Positions 35,463 through 43,900 of a stretch of DNA of 45,954 nucleotides are shown here, one piece after another. A program made the translations under genes and the position numbers. Origin of the DNA: Promethearchaeota archaeon (GTDB taxonomy: Archaea > Asgardarchaeota > Lokiarchaeia > Sigyniarchaeales > SOKP01). The stretch's first letter is position 1. Each line of letters begins with the position of its first letter. The notes below the pieces were generated by a model, which saw nothing but the letters and a program-made list of their open reading frames with translations, ran no database searches and was not told where the DNA came from. The stretch covers positions 1-45,954 of the forward strand of contig JABXKD010000023.1 in assembly GCA_013375475.1 (NCBI GenBank), in the 5' to 3' direction.

Positions 35463-36928
35463 TCCTCAACATCACCTTTTAATTTATGAAGTACAATTTC
35501 CTTTGTTTTAGCGACAAGGAAATTTGTATCCTCTCCCATTTTGACTACTTCTTCGTAAGGTATGTTTAACTCTCTTGAGAGAATTTCAATTAACCTTGGT
35601 CTACAAAATCCACCTTGGCATCTCCCCATACCAGGTCTACACCTAAATTTTATACCGTCCAATGTATTTGCTCCAACAGGAGAATGAATGGCATTCAGGA
35701 TTTCCTTTTCGGGAATAGTTTCACATCTACAGATAATTCTCCCCCACGCAGGATCTTCCTTGATTTTATCGTCTAATTCTTTTTTAGAAAAATCTTTGAA
35801 TTTTTCAGGTTTAGGTCGTTTTGGATTGTAATCTTCTTTGACCTTTGTATTTACACCCAGCAATTCTAAGAAATCAACAACTCGTTCAGCAATAGCATAA
35901 CAAGATGTTAAACCAGGTGATAAAATACCTACTACATTAATAAATCCGTAGACATCAGTATTGTCAATAATAAAGTCGTAAGTGTCCGGTACTGCCCTCA
36001 AGCCAGCAAAATTCCTAATAGCGGCTCTTAATGGTAAATTAGGAACTAGTTTCGTTCCGCCTTCCAAAATTTCCTTCAACCCTGCAGCAGTTGTCGCGAT
36101 ATCTTTTTTATCGCTAATATTTTGAGCGTTTGGTCCAACGAATGTATTTCCACTTACGGTTGGACATACCAAAATACCTTTAGAAACTTGGGTTGGTGTG
36201 GGAAATAAAATCTTGTTTAGATGCATCGCATTTCTATCAAACAACATATATTCTCCCTTTCTTGGCATAATGCTGAAATAGTCTAAACCAACCATTTTTG
36301 AAATTTTTGCTCCGTATACGCCAGCTGCATTAATCACATTGTTGGCTTTAAATTCCTTTTCTTTAGTTTTAATTGTATAGGTATAGTTTTGATGTTTAAT
36401 TTTTCTTACTCGTTGATTCCGGAAGAATTTTACACCATTCATAGCAGCGTTCTCAGCAAGCGCATAAGTCATTTCATAAGGACTAACAATTCCTGCCGAT
36501 GGCGCATGCAGTACGCCAACTACTTCTTCGGTAAGATTTGGTTCCATGTGTTTTATTCTTGCCTTATCTAAAATTACTTCTAAGCCAGCAACTCCGTCTT
36601 GGGTCCCTTGTTTTCTCTGCTCTTCAAGTTTATTTATTTGATTATCCTCTAAAGCAACCACAAACGAACCAATCCTTTGAAAAGGAAAGTTTAATTCCTC
36701 TACAGCTTGAGTATACAATTTATTTCCAGCAATACACATATCACGCTTTATATATTCTCGTGGCGAAGCAAAACCGGCGTGTACTACGCCCGAGTTAGCC
36801 TTAGTCGTTCCTGACGCAATATCAGCCTCCTTTTCTAATAACGCGATATTGAGATCAAATTTTGATAAAGTTCGAGCAATACAACAGCCAATAACACCAC
36901 CACCTATAATAATAACATCATAATCCAA
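35459..36928 (-). CDS. GlpA-like FAD-dependent glycerol-3-phosphate dehydrogenase with BFD-like [2Fe-2S] domain
   Basis: This 489-residue product has DVIIIGGGVIGCCIARTLS at the N-terminus (FAD), a DAO-type fold through about residue 370, and a C-terminal BFD-like domain with CRC...CRPGMGRCQGGFC. That architecture is the one of anaerobic GlpA and related L-2-hydroxyacid oxidases. It would convert sn-glycerol-3-phosphate to dihydroxyacetone phosphate or run in reverse. It is the first gene of a three-gene operon. The TTG start has AGAGG upstream. 2-Hydroxyglutarate-type substrates cannot be excluded. Confidence 0.8.
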   Translation of the reverse strand: MDYDVIIIGGGVIGCCIARTLSKFDLNIALLEKEADIASGTTKANSGVVHAGFASPREYIKRDMCIAGNKLYTQAVEELNFPFQRIGSFVVALEDNQINKLEEQRKQGTQDGVAGLEVILDKARIKHMEPNLTEEVVGVLHAPSAGIVSPYEMTYALAENAAMNGVKFFRNQRVRKIKHQNYTYTIKTKEKEFKANNVINAAGVYGAKISKMVGLDYFSIMPRKGEYMLFDRNAMHLNKILFPTPTQVSKGILVCPTVSGNTFVGPNAQNISDKKDIATTAAGLKEILEGGTKLVPNLPLRAAIRNFAGLRAVPDTYDFIIDNTDVYGFINVVGILSPGLTSCYAIAERVVDFLELLGVNTKVKEDYNPKRPKPEKFKDFSKKELDDKIKEDPAWGRIICRCETIPEKEILNAIHSPVGANTLDGIKFRCRPGMGRCQGGFCRPRLIEILSRELNIPYEEVVKMGEDTNFLVAKTKEIVLHKLKGDVEE

Positions 36929-37085
36929 AAGAAATACCTCTTAATTTCTAAGGAGAAAACAATCTAACTTATGTATTAAAACATCTTATCTTTTTAAAAT
37001 TTATTTAGAATATAAACAATTTCTAATTGGCAAAATCTATAAATAGGAAAAATAAAGTTTATATCCCACTTATTTAGATAAATGT

Positions 37086-37421
37086 TTAGATAAAAAAAAA
37101 CCATAATACATTAAATAGCAAAGCTATAACTATCAGAGCAATCGTTATGGGGTTAATTAATGTACTTCTTAGAGCTTTTGCATATTTAACTTCGAGATCC
37201 CCTTTCATAAGAGTACTAAATGTTTTATATTTTGGATTTGTATTTTCTTTCAAGTGGTATGAACCAAGAAATCGAGGGTTTGTTAAACTTTTTAAGTGGT
37301 TATTGTAGTCACTTGTAGGAAATAAACGTAACTTATTATTATTGAGAACATCCTCGTAATCTTTAATATTTCGAGCTTTGCTTAGATCTTTTTCAGTTTG
37401 CTTTTTCTTATTATCATTCAT
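37086..37421 (-). CDS. Small tail-anchored protein, unknown
   Basis: This 111-residue protein has a polar, Lys/Asn-rich N-terminal 85 residues and one hydrophobic segment at the extreme C-terminus (about 92-111), the topology of a tail-anchored membrane protein. No family is recognised. Confidence 0.55.
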   Translation of the reverse strand: MNDNKKKQTEKDLSKARNIKDYEDVLNNNKLRLFPTSDYNNHLKSLTNPRFLGSYHLKENTNPKYKTFSTLMKGDLEVKYAKALRSTLINPITIALIVIALLFNVLWFFFI

Positions 37422-37543
37422 ATTGAATAATGACCAATTATATTTTTCTCATGTATTTTAAATCCATTCATTCTTAAATTTTTTATGGTTATTTAAAATA
37501 ATATACATCTCATACTGCCAATCTAAGATAATTTTTAAATCAA

Positions 37544-37933
37544 TTATTTTTCTAAGGATTTATCAATAAATTCACCAAAACCAGAAAAAACACTTACATC
37601 GTTATCCCAATTTATCAGATTTTTTGCATAAATTCTAAAAAAAATGTCAGAGATTTGCATTAATTCGTCAATGACTTTTTTCTCTTTCATTTTGATTGAA
37701 GAACTACCAATAAAAAGAAATTTTCTTCGCTTAATTATGACAAATCGAATATCAGATTTTTCAAAACTTGAAATGCCTCCATCAGAAAGAGCTTCAGCGA
37801 ATTTATTTAAAGCGCTCATTAAAGCACCAAATAGTTGAGGGTTCAGCTTTTGATCATGTCCTTTTGAAAATAAGACAATTCCGTTATCTGTTAAAACCCA
37901 AAAATCTTTTAGTATCTTCGGCACTAATACCAC
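37544..37933 (-). CDS. Longin/roadblock-like small alpha-beta protein
   Basis: This 129-residue protein has a GTG start. Two opening strands (FWVLTDNGIVLFSK), a long helix (LFGALMSALNKFAEAL), strands with the pattern RFVIIKRRKFLFIGSS and a final helix follow the order of longin folds, which are abundant in Lokiarchaea and in eukaryotic trafficking adaptors. Such proteins commonly bind small GTPases. A Ras-like GTPase is encoded 3.3 kb downstream. Homology is judged from pattern only. Confidence 0.55.
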   Translation of the reverse strand: MVLVPKILKDFWVLTDNGIVLFSKGHDQKLNPQLFGALMSALNKFAEALSDGGISSFEKSDIRFVIIKRRKFLFIGSSSIKMKEKKVIDELMQISDIFFRIYAKNLINWDNDVSVFSGFGEFIDKSLEK

Positions 37934-38105
37934 AAATTACTCGTTTTCACTTTCCAAAATTCTATTAAAAGGGTGTTTTTAATAATTAAAAAATCTTTTT
38001 TAATAATTTTTATTAACTGTATTAAGAGTAACAAAATAAAAAAAATAAAAATTTGTTTTTTAGCTTCAAATTAAATTTTTATCAAAAAATAAAGTCTATA
38101 ATTCT

Positions 38106-38987
38106 ATGATTTGGAAAACTAAAATAACCCAAATGACGGGGATTAAATATCCAGTAATAATGGGCGCATTTGCAGTAATAGGGACAGCAGAATTTGCTAG
38201 TGCTTTTTCCAACGCAGATGGATTGGGTATCATTACCGCAATAAATTATCCTGATATTGAATCATTCCAAAAAGAACTTGAAAATATGATGAAATTAACA
38301 GATAAGCCTTTTGGAGTTAATTTTACTATTAAATCCCCCTTACTCTTAAAAAGTCGGGTTGGTAGAATTGAAGAATCCTATTATGATTTCTTAAATGTAG
38401 CGATTGATATGGGGATAAAGATATTTACTACTTCTGCATATCAGGCTCCAGAATTAGGAAAAAGAATAAAAAATGCTGGAGGTTACTGGTTTCATAAGTG
38501 TGCAACCATAAAACACGCCATCGCCGCACAAAAAAGGGGAGCTGATGTCGTTACGATTGTTGGTCTTGAAGGAACAGGATTTAAGAATCCTTATCAAAAT
38601 ACTACACTTGTAAATGTAACAATGGCTCGAAGGTTACTTAATCTACCAATTATTGCTGCAGGAGGAATAGGAGACGCTAGAGGTTTTCTTGGAGCTTTAG
38701 CTATGGGAGCAGACGCTGTGTGTTTAGGAAGCTCAATTATGGCTACCTCAGAGAGCCCTGCTTCAAAGAACTGGAAAGACCAAATATTATATCAAGATAT
38801 ATTTGATGAAAAATATCATAAGAAAATATTTCACCTCGAACTTAAAGACTCACCTATAGGTTCAATGGCGATTGGTCATATAGATAAAACACAACCAATA
38901 AAGGAGTTTATTGATAATTTGATTAACGAAAGTGAGCAAATTCTAAAAAGTTGGGGTTATAATAGTACCGTATTTTCCACAATATAA
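38106..38987 (+). CDS. Nitronate monooxygenase / FabK-like FMN TIM-barrel enzyme
   Basis: This 293-residue TIM-barrel protein has the family segments YPVIMGAFAVIG, KPFGVNF, IIAAGGIGDARGFLGALAMGADAVCLGS and a phosphate-binding loop for FMN. Family members oxidise nitronates or reduce enoyl-ACP. The catalytic His of nitronate monooxygenases is not obvious (the G-x-E-x-G-x-H segment reads GLEGTGFK), so the substrate may differ. Confidence 0.75.
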   Translation: MIWKTKITQMTGIKYPVIMGAFAVIGTAEFASAFSNADGLGIITAINYPDIESFQKELENMMKLTDKPFGVNFTIKSPLLLKSRVGRIEESYYDFLNVAIDMGIKIFTTSAYQAPELGKRIKNAGGYWFHKCATIKHAIAAQKRGADVVTIVGLEGTGFKNPYQNTTLVNVTMARRLLNLPIIAAGGIGDARGFLGALAMGADAVCLGSSIMATSESPASKNWKDQILYQDIFDEKYHKKIFHLELKDSPIGSMAIGHIDKTQPIKEFIDNLINESEQILKSWGYNSTVFSTI

Positions 38988-39047
38988 AAGATAAAGACAA
39001 AAAGTAAAAATTAATAACATAAAAATCATCATTCAGCACAATACATC

Positions 39048-40325
39048 ATGAAATTCGATTATGGAAAAGAAGGAATTGAGATAACTCTTAATTCTAATTG
39101 GAAGACAACAATAATTCAACCATTTAAGCAATCTGTAATTAAAAATCCTATTGAAGCGGTTAGTGATGCAATCAAAAATCCTGTAGGAAGTCCACCCTTA
39201 AAATCCATTGTTAAAAATCTAAAAAGCATTAAATCGGTTTGTATTGCAGTTTCAGATGCAACAAGACCAGTTCCAACTCATCTTATTTTAGATGGACTCT
39301 TAAATGAGTTAAAAGATTATGGGATCCAAGGAAAAAAAATACAAATCTTAATTGCTAATGGATTACACCGACCAACTAATAAGGAGGAACTAAGCAGAAT
39401 TTTAGGTATAGTAACAGCAAGTGATGTATCAATCGTTAACCATAATGCAAACGATAAGAAATCTCTCGCATCTTTGAGTATTACCGATCTTGAGGATCCG
39501 ATTTATATCAGTAAGTTTTACTACGAAAGCGATCTAAAAATTTTAACCGGATATGTTGAACCTCACTTCTTCTTTGGTTTTTCAGGTGGATACAAATCCG
39601 TTATTCCTGGTTTAGCCGGTGCTGAAACCATATTAGCAAATCATTCCGCCGAACAAATAGCTTCTCCATTTGCTCGATTTGGAATCTATAAAAATAATCC
39701 TCTACCTGACCATTCATCTAGACTTGCAAAAAAAATTGGCGTAGACTTCGCTATTAATGTATGTATTAATGAAAGTCATGAAATCACTCAAGTTGCTGCT
39801 GGTGATTTAGAATTAGTTCATAAAAAATTAGTTGATTATCAAAAGAAATATATTTTCAAAAAAATTAAAGAACCCTTCGATATAGTTATTTGCGGAAATG
39901 GAGGATATCCTTTAGATCTTAATTTATATCAAGCTGTAAAAAGTATGGCAATTGGAGAAATGGGTGTAAAGCAAGGGGGCACAATAATTTCTGTAAATGA
40001 GTGCAGAGAGGGAGTTGGTAAAGGACAAGATAAATTTAAAGAAATTATCTTTTCTGAAATGAGTCCGGAAGAAATATATAACAAAATCCTAAACAAAGAA
40101 TTAGTTGTACCTGATCAATGGCAAATCCAAGTTTTAACCCGAATATTAATGAAATCAGAAATTTATGTTGTATCTAATATGAAAGAGGATAAAATCGGAA
40201 ATATCGGATTAAAATATGCCGATACTGTTGAAATTGCTATTGAAGAATCACTAAAAAAACATGGAAAAGATGCGAGGATATTGATATTACCAAATGGGCC
40301 ATTGATCCTTCCTTTATTAACGTAG
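39048..40325 (+). CDS. larA: LarA-family (nickel-pincer) lactate racemase-like enzyme
   Basis: The 425-residue product has SDATRP, GLHRPT, EPHFFFGFSGGYKSVIPG and ANHS. Candidate active-site residues are His107, His173, Lys183 and His199. They fall one position from the His108, His174, Lys184 and His200 of Lactobacillus LarA, where the Lys is joined to the nickel-pincer nucleotide and a His binds Ni. All four are kept, so it should be an active 2-hydroxyacid racemase or epimerase. No cofactor-synthesis genes (larB, larC, larE) lie in this window. Confidence 0.85.
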   Translation: MKFDYGKEGIEITLNSNWKTTIIQPFKQSVIKNPIEAVSDAIKNPVGSPPLKSIVKNLKSIKSVCIAVSDATRPVPTHLILDGLLNELKDYGIQGKKIQILIANGLHRPTNKEELSRILGIVTASDVSIVNHNANDKKSLASLSITDLEDPIYISKFYYESDLKILTGYVEPHFFFGFSGGYKSVIPGLAGAETILANHSAEQIASPFARFGIYKNNPLPDHSSRLAKKIGVDFAINVCINESHEITQVAAGDLELVHKKLVDYQKKYIFKKIKEPFDIVICGNGGYPLDLNLYQAVKSMAIGEMGVKQGGTIISVNECREGVGKGQDKFKEIIFSEMSPEEIYNKILNKELVVPDQWQIQVLTRILMKSEIYVVSNMKEDKIGNIGLKYADTVEIAIEESLKKHGKDARILILPNGPLILPLLT

Positions 40326-40961
40326 TGGTGAATAGGGTAGCATATAAATTTGAATGATTCTCTCCATTGGAGCCATTTCCCTTAATGGTTTAAAGAACTG
40401 CTTTTCAAATGGAGAGGCTCGTTTGTATTTCTCAGGGAGTAGGGGGATTGCCCATAAGTCAATGATCTCTGTTGGACTTCCCACAACAGGACGCCAGCTA
40501 GCAATAATAGGTAAAGATTTATGAGAAAACTCTAATCCTTTCTTCATCTCATCCATTTTATAAGGGGCAACTTGGAGAATCGCGAGCCCATAAACCTTAA
40601 GACGTGTTTCTTGACTTTTTGTAATTGCTTCATGCAAAACTTTCGGAGGCACGGATTCTAATGGCTCTAATAAACGTGATCGACGTACGGGAGCAAAATC
40701 CTCTAACCCGACGATGTATTCGCCCCAAGCCGAGTTTTGGCTAGTTTTTAATCTGAAAGATTTTAACGAATCCATATTATCAAATTCCATTATTTGTGTG
40801 ACCTGACCATACCATTCGCTATAACTTGACCATGCGGCGATCAATCGAGCCCCTACATCATCACATATTGGTACCAAATATTTTTTAGCAAATTTAATAA
40901 ATTTATCTAAAGTTTCGGGACTAGCAGGACTTAAATTAAAGATCTCTTCTAAATATATCAT
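40317..40961 (-). CDS. NIPSNAP-like dimeric alpha/beta-barrel protein
   Basis: This 214-residue protein reads as two ferredoxin-like halves (about 1-100 and 110-214), each with the Y.f......l..f.......g....W.s..g....v...w pattern of NIPSNAP and related stress-responsive barrels. The end overlaps the larA end by nine bases (convergent). Function is unknown. Confidence 0.5.
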   Translation of the reverse strand: MIYLEEIFNLSPASPETLDKFIKFAKKYLVPICDDVGARLIAAWSSYSEWYGQVTQIMEFDNMDSLKSFRLKTSQNSAWGEYIVGLEDFAPVRRSRLLEPLESVPPKVLHEAITKSQETRLKVYGLAILQVAPYKMDEMKKGLEFSHKSLPIIASWRPVVGSPTEIIDLWAIPLLPEKYKRASPFEKQFFKPLREMAPMERIIQIYMLPYSPLR

Positions 40962-41208
40962 GATATTTCACAAATTATTTTTATTTGAATTTAGATATAT
41001 TGTTTGATTTAAAATTCTTGCGTTCCTACAAAAATGTACGTATGAACTCTGTAGAAAGTGCAATTAAACAATCCTTTTGAAACTTCAAAAAGACGTGAGC
41101 ATACTTATATTATATAATAGACCATAAATCCTTCCAATTAGAAACATATAATTTAAATCAGTGAATTAGTAATTTATTATAAGAACTACTGATTTAAACT
41201 AGATAGAA

Positions 41209-42249
41209 ATGGATTCAACAAACGCAATCATTTATCTAGATATAGATAAAGAAACTCCAAAAATTAAATTCTGGTATCCGTATAATCTACCAGAACCGTT
41301 CCGAAGAGAGATCGGCGAGGAGTGCATTTCGATTATATCTGGAGATCCAACTTTCATCCCGGAAATTCTCTTAATTTATCCAATTTCGCACCTAAAAATA
41401 AAGGTTTTAATTAAATATTTTAAAAGGGAAGATTCGACTCAAAATGAAGGAATTTCGAAGTCTGCTATCATCTTCGTCTTTGCTGAAAACGACGATCAAA
41501 TCTATTACCGATACATGAGTTATATCGATTCATATTTTAGTAAAACTGTCAGCTCTATGCTCACCCTAGAGAAAAATGAGATTATTAACGAAGTAATCCA
41601 CGAAGAAATAGTTAAGTTACATATGATATTATGCAATTTGACTGAATATTTGGTTTCTAAAAGCGAATATATACCAGAGAAAGTGGAACCATCTCGAAAA
41701 ATTATTCAAAGTAATCAAGTAGAAAAAACAAAATTTAAAGTTGTTGTCCTTGGCGACCCAAGGGTGGGTAAAACATCCACAATTCTCAGATTTACTGACA
41801 ACGTGTTCATGAGAGCATACATCCCAACAATGGGTTTAAACATCACCCAAAAAATCTTTGATGTTGATACTAATATCGTAGAATTAGTACTTTGGGATAT
41901 TGGAGGACAAGCCAAATTTGAACTAATAAGAAAGAAATTTTATGAGGGCGCGAATATAATACTCTTAATTTTTGATTTAACAAGTCCACTATCTTTTGCT
42001 AATGTCCCAAAATGGCATCAAGATATAAAAAATTACATGAAAAACAATCAAGCACTAAAAGGTTATCTAATTGGTAACAAGAACGATTTGGTTAAGAAAA
42101 GAATTGTAAGCGAGAGGGATGCAAAAAACCTCTCATACGCGTTAGATCTTGAATATCTTGAAATTTCTGCTTTAACGGGACATAATGTAGAGATGGCTTT
42201 CCAAAAAATAGCTAGAAAATTACTATTTTTTAATAAAATTGATAGTTAA
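41209..42249 (+). CDS. Ras/Rab-like small GTPase with N-terminal alpha-beta domain
   Basis: Residues about 175-340 form a full small-GTPase domain: G1 GDPRVGKTS (182-190), G2 Thr207 in IPTMG, G3 WDIGGQ (229-234), G4 NKND (290-293) and G5 SAL (320-322). The Gln of G3 is kept, so GTP hydrolysis should be normal. The I-G-G in place of T-A-G is Arf/SRbeta-flavoured. Residues 1-170 form a separate alpha-beta domain with a longin-like strand (SAIIFVFAENDDQIYYRYMS). There is no C-terminal Cys for prenylation, so membrane contact, if any, must come from the N-terminal domain. Confidence 0.85.
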   Translation: MDSTNAIIYLDIDKETPKIKFWYPYNLPEPFRREIGEECISIISGDPTFIPEILLIYPISHLKIKVLIKYFKREDSTQNEGISKSAIIFVFAENDDQIYYRYMSYIDSYFSKTVSSMLTLEKNEIINEVIHEEIVKLHMILCNLTEYLVSKSEYIPEKVEPSRKIIQSNQVEKTKFKVVVLGDPRVGKTSTILRFTDNVFMRAYIPTMGLNITQKIFDVDTNIVELVLWDIGGQAKFELIRKKFYEGANIILLIFDLTSPLSFANVPKWHQDIKNYMKNNQALKGYLIGNKNDLVKKRIVSERDAKNLSYALDLEYLEISALTGHNVEMAFQKIARKLLFFNKIDS

Positions 42250-42643
42250 ATTTGTAGAGAACTTCGAAAGTTTTCTCCACAAGAAAGCGATATAATTCTA
42301 CGGTAATCTTAATTGCAATAAACTTACAGATTAAATCACCTTTAACGGTGCTACAATAAAATCCTACGATATCTACTTATAAAATATAAATTAACTTTTT
42401 CCCACTATCTACCCGCAAATCTCGTCTAGAAGTTTGTTCTGGGACATATCACGTCTGTACATAAAAACATTTTTAAATAGGGAAGTTACTTAACTTACAT
42501 TAATATAATAATAATAAGATTATTCGTAGTAATATCTTCGAAAAACTTATAATGTATAATGATCATACATTTTAGCGAAAAAGTTTGCGTATTAAATATA
42601 TAATTATTATTTTACAAATTAGTATTAAAAAAAGTGAAAATAT
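42250..42643. promoter_or_regulatory. Gene-free region with the TFB promoter
   Basis: Apart from the hairpin at its start, no gene is seen. Near the right end TATTAAATATATAATT (about 42591-42606) is a good TATA element, roughly 40 bases before the TFB start codon. GTGAAAAT lies just upstream of the ATG. Confidence 0.5.
42254..42280 (+). terminator. Hairpin after the GTPase gene
   Basis: Five bases after the stop codon an imperfect hairpin forms: GTAGAGAACTT pairs with AAGTTTTCTCCAC across a CGA loop, with one A-C mismatch and a two-base bulge. It may protect or end the GTPase transcript. No U-tract follows directly. Confidence 0.4.
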
Positions 42644-43567
42644 ATGTCATATCGAGACCGCCTACGATCGACAAAGGATAGTACAGTAGAGGATAGTCCT
42701 AGTGGACACTGTTGCGAAAATCCTTCAGTTGAGTCAAAAGATGGTGATGTTGTCTGTTTAAACTGCGGAATGATTCAAAGTAGAAACTTGGTTGGAAACG
42801 AGAGGAGAGCTTACACTGTAGAAGAAGTAAATAAACGAAGACGAACCGAGCCACGATGGAGAGAGTTCGGGCCAAGAACCATGCTACCAAATTCAAAGAT
42901 CGATTCAAAAGGAAGACTAATTAATGCGAAGGGGAAAACTTTGTTTTCCAGACTTTCAAAAATACAGAATTCCTTAATTTCCAGCATTGAAAGAAACTTT
43001 TGGGAAGCAAAACCAAAGTTAAAAATGCTTACGTCGAAGTTAAACATTCCAGAGTATATCAAAGAAACAGCATGGAAAATCTATAGTGTTGTTGCAAGGA
43101 AGAAGTTAACCATGGGAAGATCAATTGATGGTTTTATTGCTGCTTCATTATACGCTGCAATCAGGGTTCACGAATTTCCACGATTGCTAGAGGAAGTTTG
43201 CGACGCTTCAATGACCCCAAGAAGAACTGTTCATAGAAGCTTAGGAATGATTGTAAAGGAAGTATTGCCCGAATTAAATTTAAGGTATAAGCCGATTACG
43301 GCGGAGCAATTAGTCTTTCGATTCGGAAACGATTTGGGCTTACCAATGGAAGTACAAAAAAAAGCGATCGACATGCTCACAGACGCATCGAGAAACGGAC
43401 TATTAAGAACAGGGAAAGACCCAAAGGGCTTAGCGGCAAGTGTAATATATATGGCGGCCAAATCAAGTAACTGCCGAAAAACACAAGCAGAAGTCTCAGA
43501 AGTGGCCAAAGTAACAGAGGTCACATTACGGTCCCGATCCAAGCAAATCAGAATGAAATTAGCTTAA
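42644..43567 (+). CDS. tfb: Transcription factor B (TFB/TFIIB) with an atypical zinc ribbon
   Basis: This 307-residue TFB has the B-reader (RRAYTVEEVNKRRRTEPRWR, FGPRTML), then two cyclin folds (about 105-200 and 215-305) with GRSIDGFIAASLYAA and DPKGLAASVIYMAA. The second zinc knuckle CLNCG is normal. The first reads GHCCEN instead of C-P-x-C, and the gap to the second knuckle is 13 residues against about 15 in typical TFBs. Zinc may be held by His22/Cys24 or Cys23/Cys24, or the ribbon may be altered. It recruits RNA polymerase to TATA-bound TBP. Confidence 0.9.
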   Translation: MSYRDRLRSTKDSTVEDSPSGHCCENPSVESKDGDVVCLNCGMIQSRNLVGNERRAYTVEEVNKRRRTEPRWREFGPRTMLPNSKIDSKGRLINAKGKTLFSRLSKIQNSLISSIERNFWEAKPKLKMLTSKLNIPEYIKETAWKIYSVVARKKLTMGRSIDGFIAASLYAAIRVHEFPRLLEEVCDASMTPRRTVHRSLGMIVKEVLPELNLRYKPITAEQLVFRFGNDLGLPMEVQKKAIDMLTDASRNGLLRTGKDPKGLAASVIYMAAKSSNCRKTQAEVSEVAKVTEVTLRSRSKQIRMKLA

Positions 43568-43900
43568 TCGGAAAAGAACTAACTTTAATAGTATTTTATT
43601 ATCTTTCTTTTTTTTTATTTTTAAATTATGACTCTAATTTAAATTCATATATAGGCAGTTATCGTTAAATAGCTTTAAATTGCGTTTAAATGCATAATTA
43701 ATCCTATTTAAGCTTTTACATTTTTGTCTTGTATTCCTATTTTGTACAAATAAGAAGATTTATACTTGGCTTTAATTTCTTTCAATTTTTTTCCTAGTTA
43801 ATAATAAGGGTTTATATCATCGAGTTAAGATATATTAGTAAGCTTGATTGAAAGGTATACTAGTCCCAGTTAAGAAGTGGCACATGCATAAACGGTTTTC
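43568..43900. other. AT-rich intergenic region
   Basis: Apart from the TFB terminator at its left end, no gene is seen. An imperfect dyad AAATAGCTTTAAAT / CTATTTAAGCTTTT (about 43666-43721) is present. A promoter for the membrane hydrolase probably lies near 43795-43840. Confidence 0.35.
43600..43622 (+). terminator. T-rich terminator of the TFB gene
   Basis: About 35 bases after the TFB stop, a run of T broken by single C and A residues matches the U-tract terminators of archaea. Confidence 0.5.
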
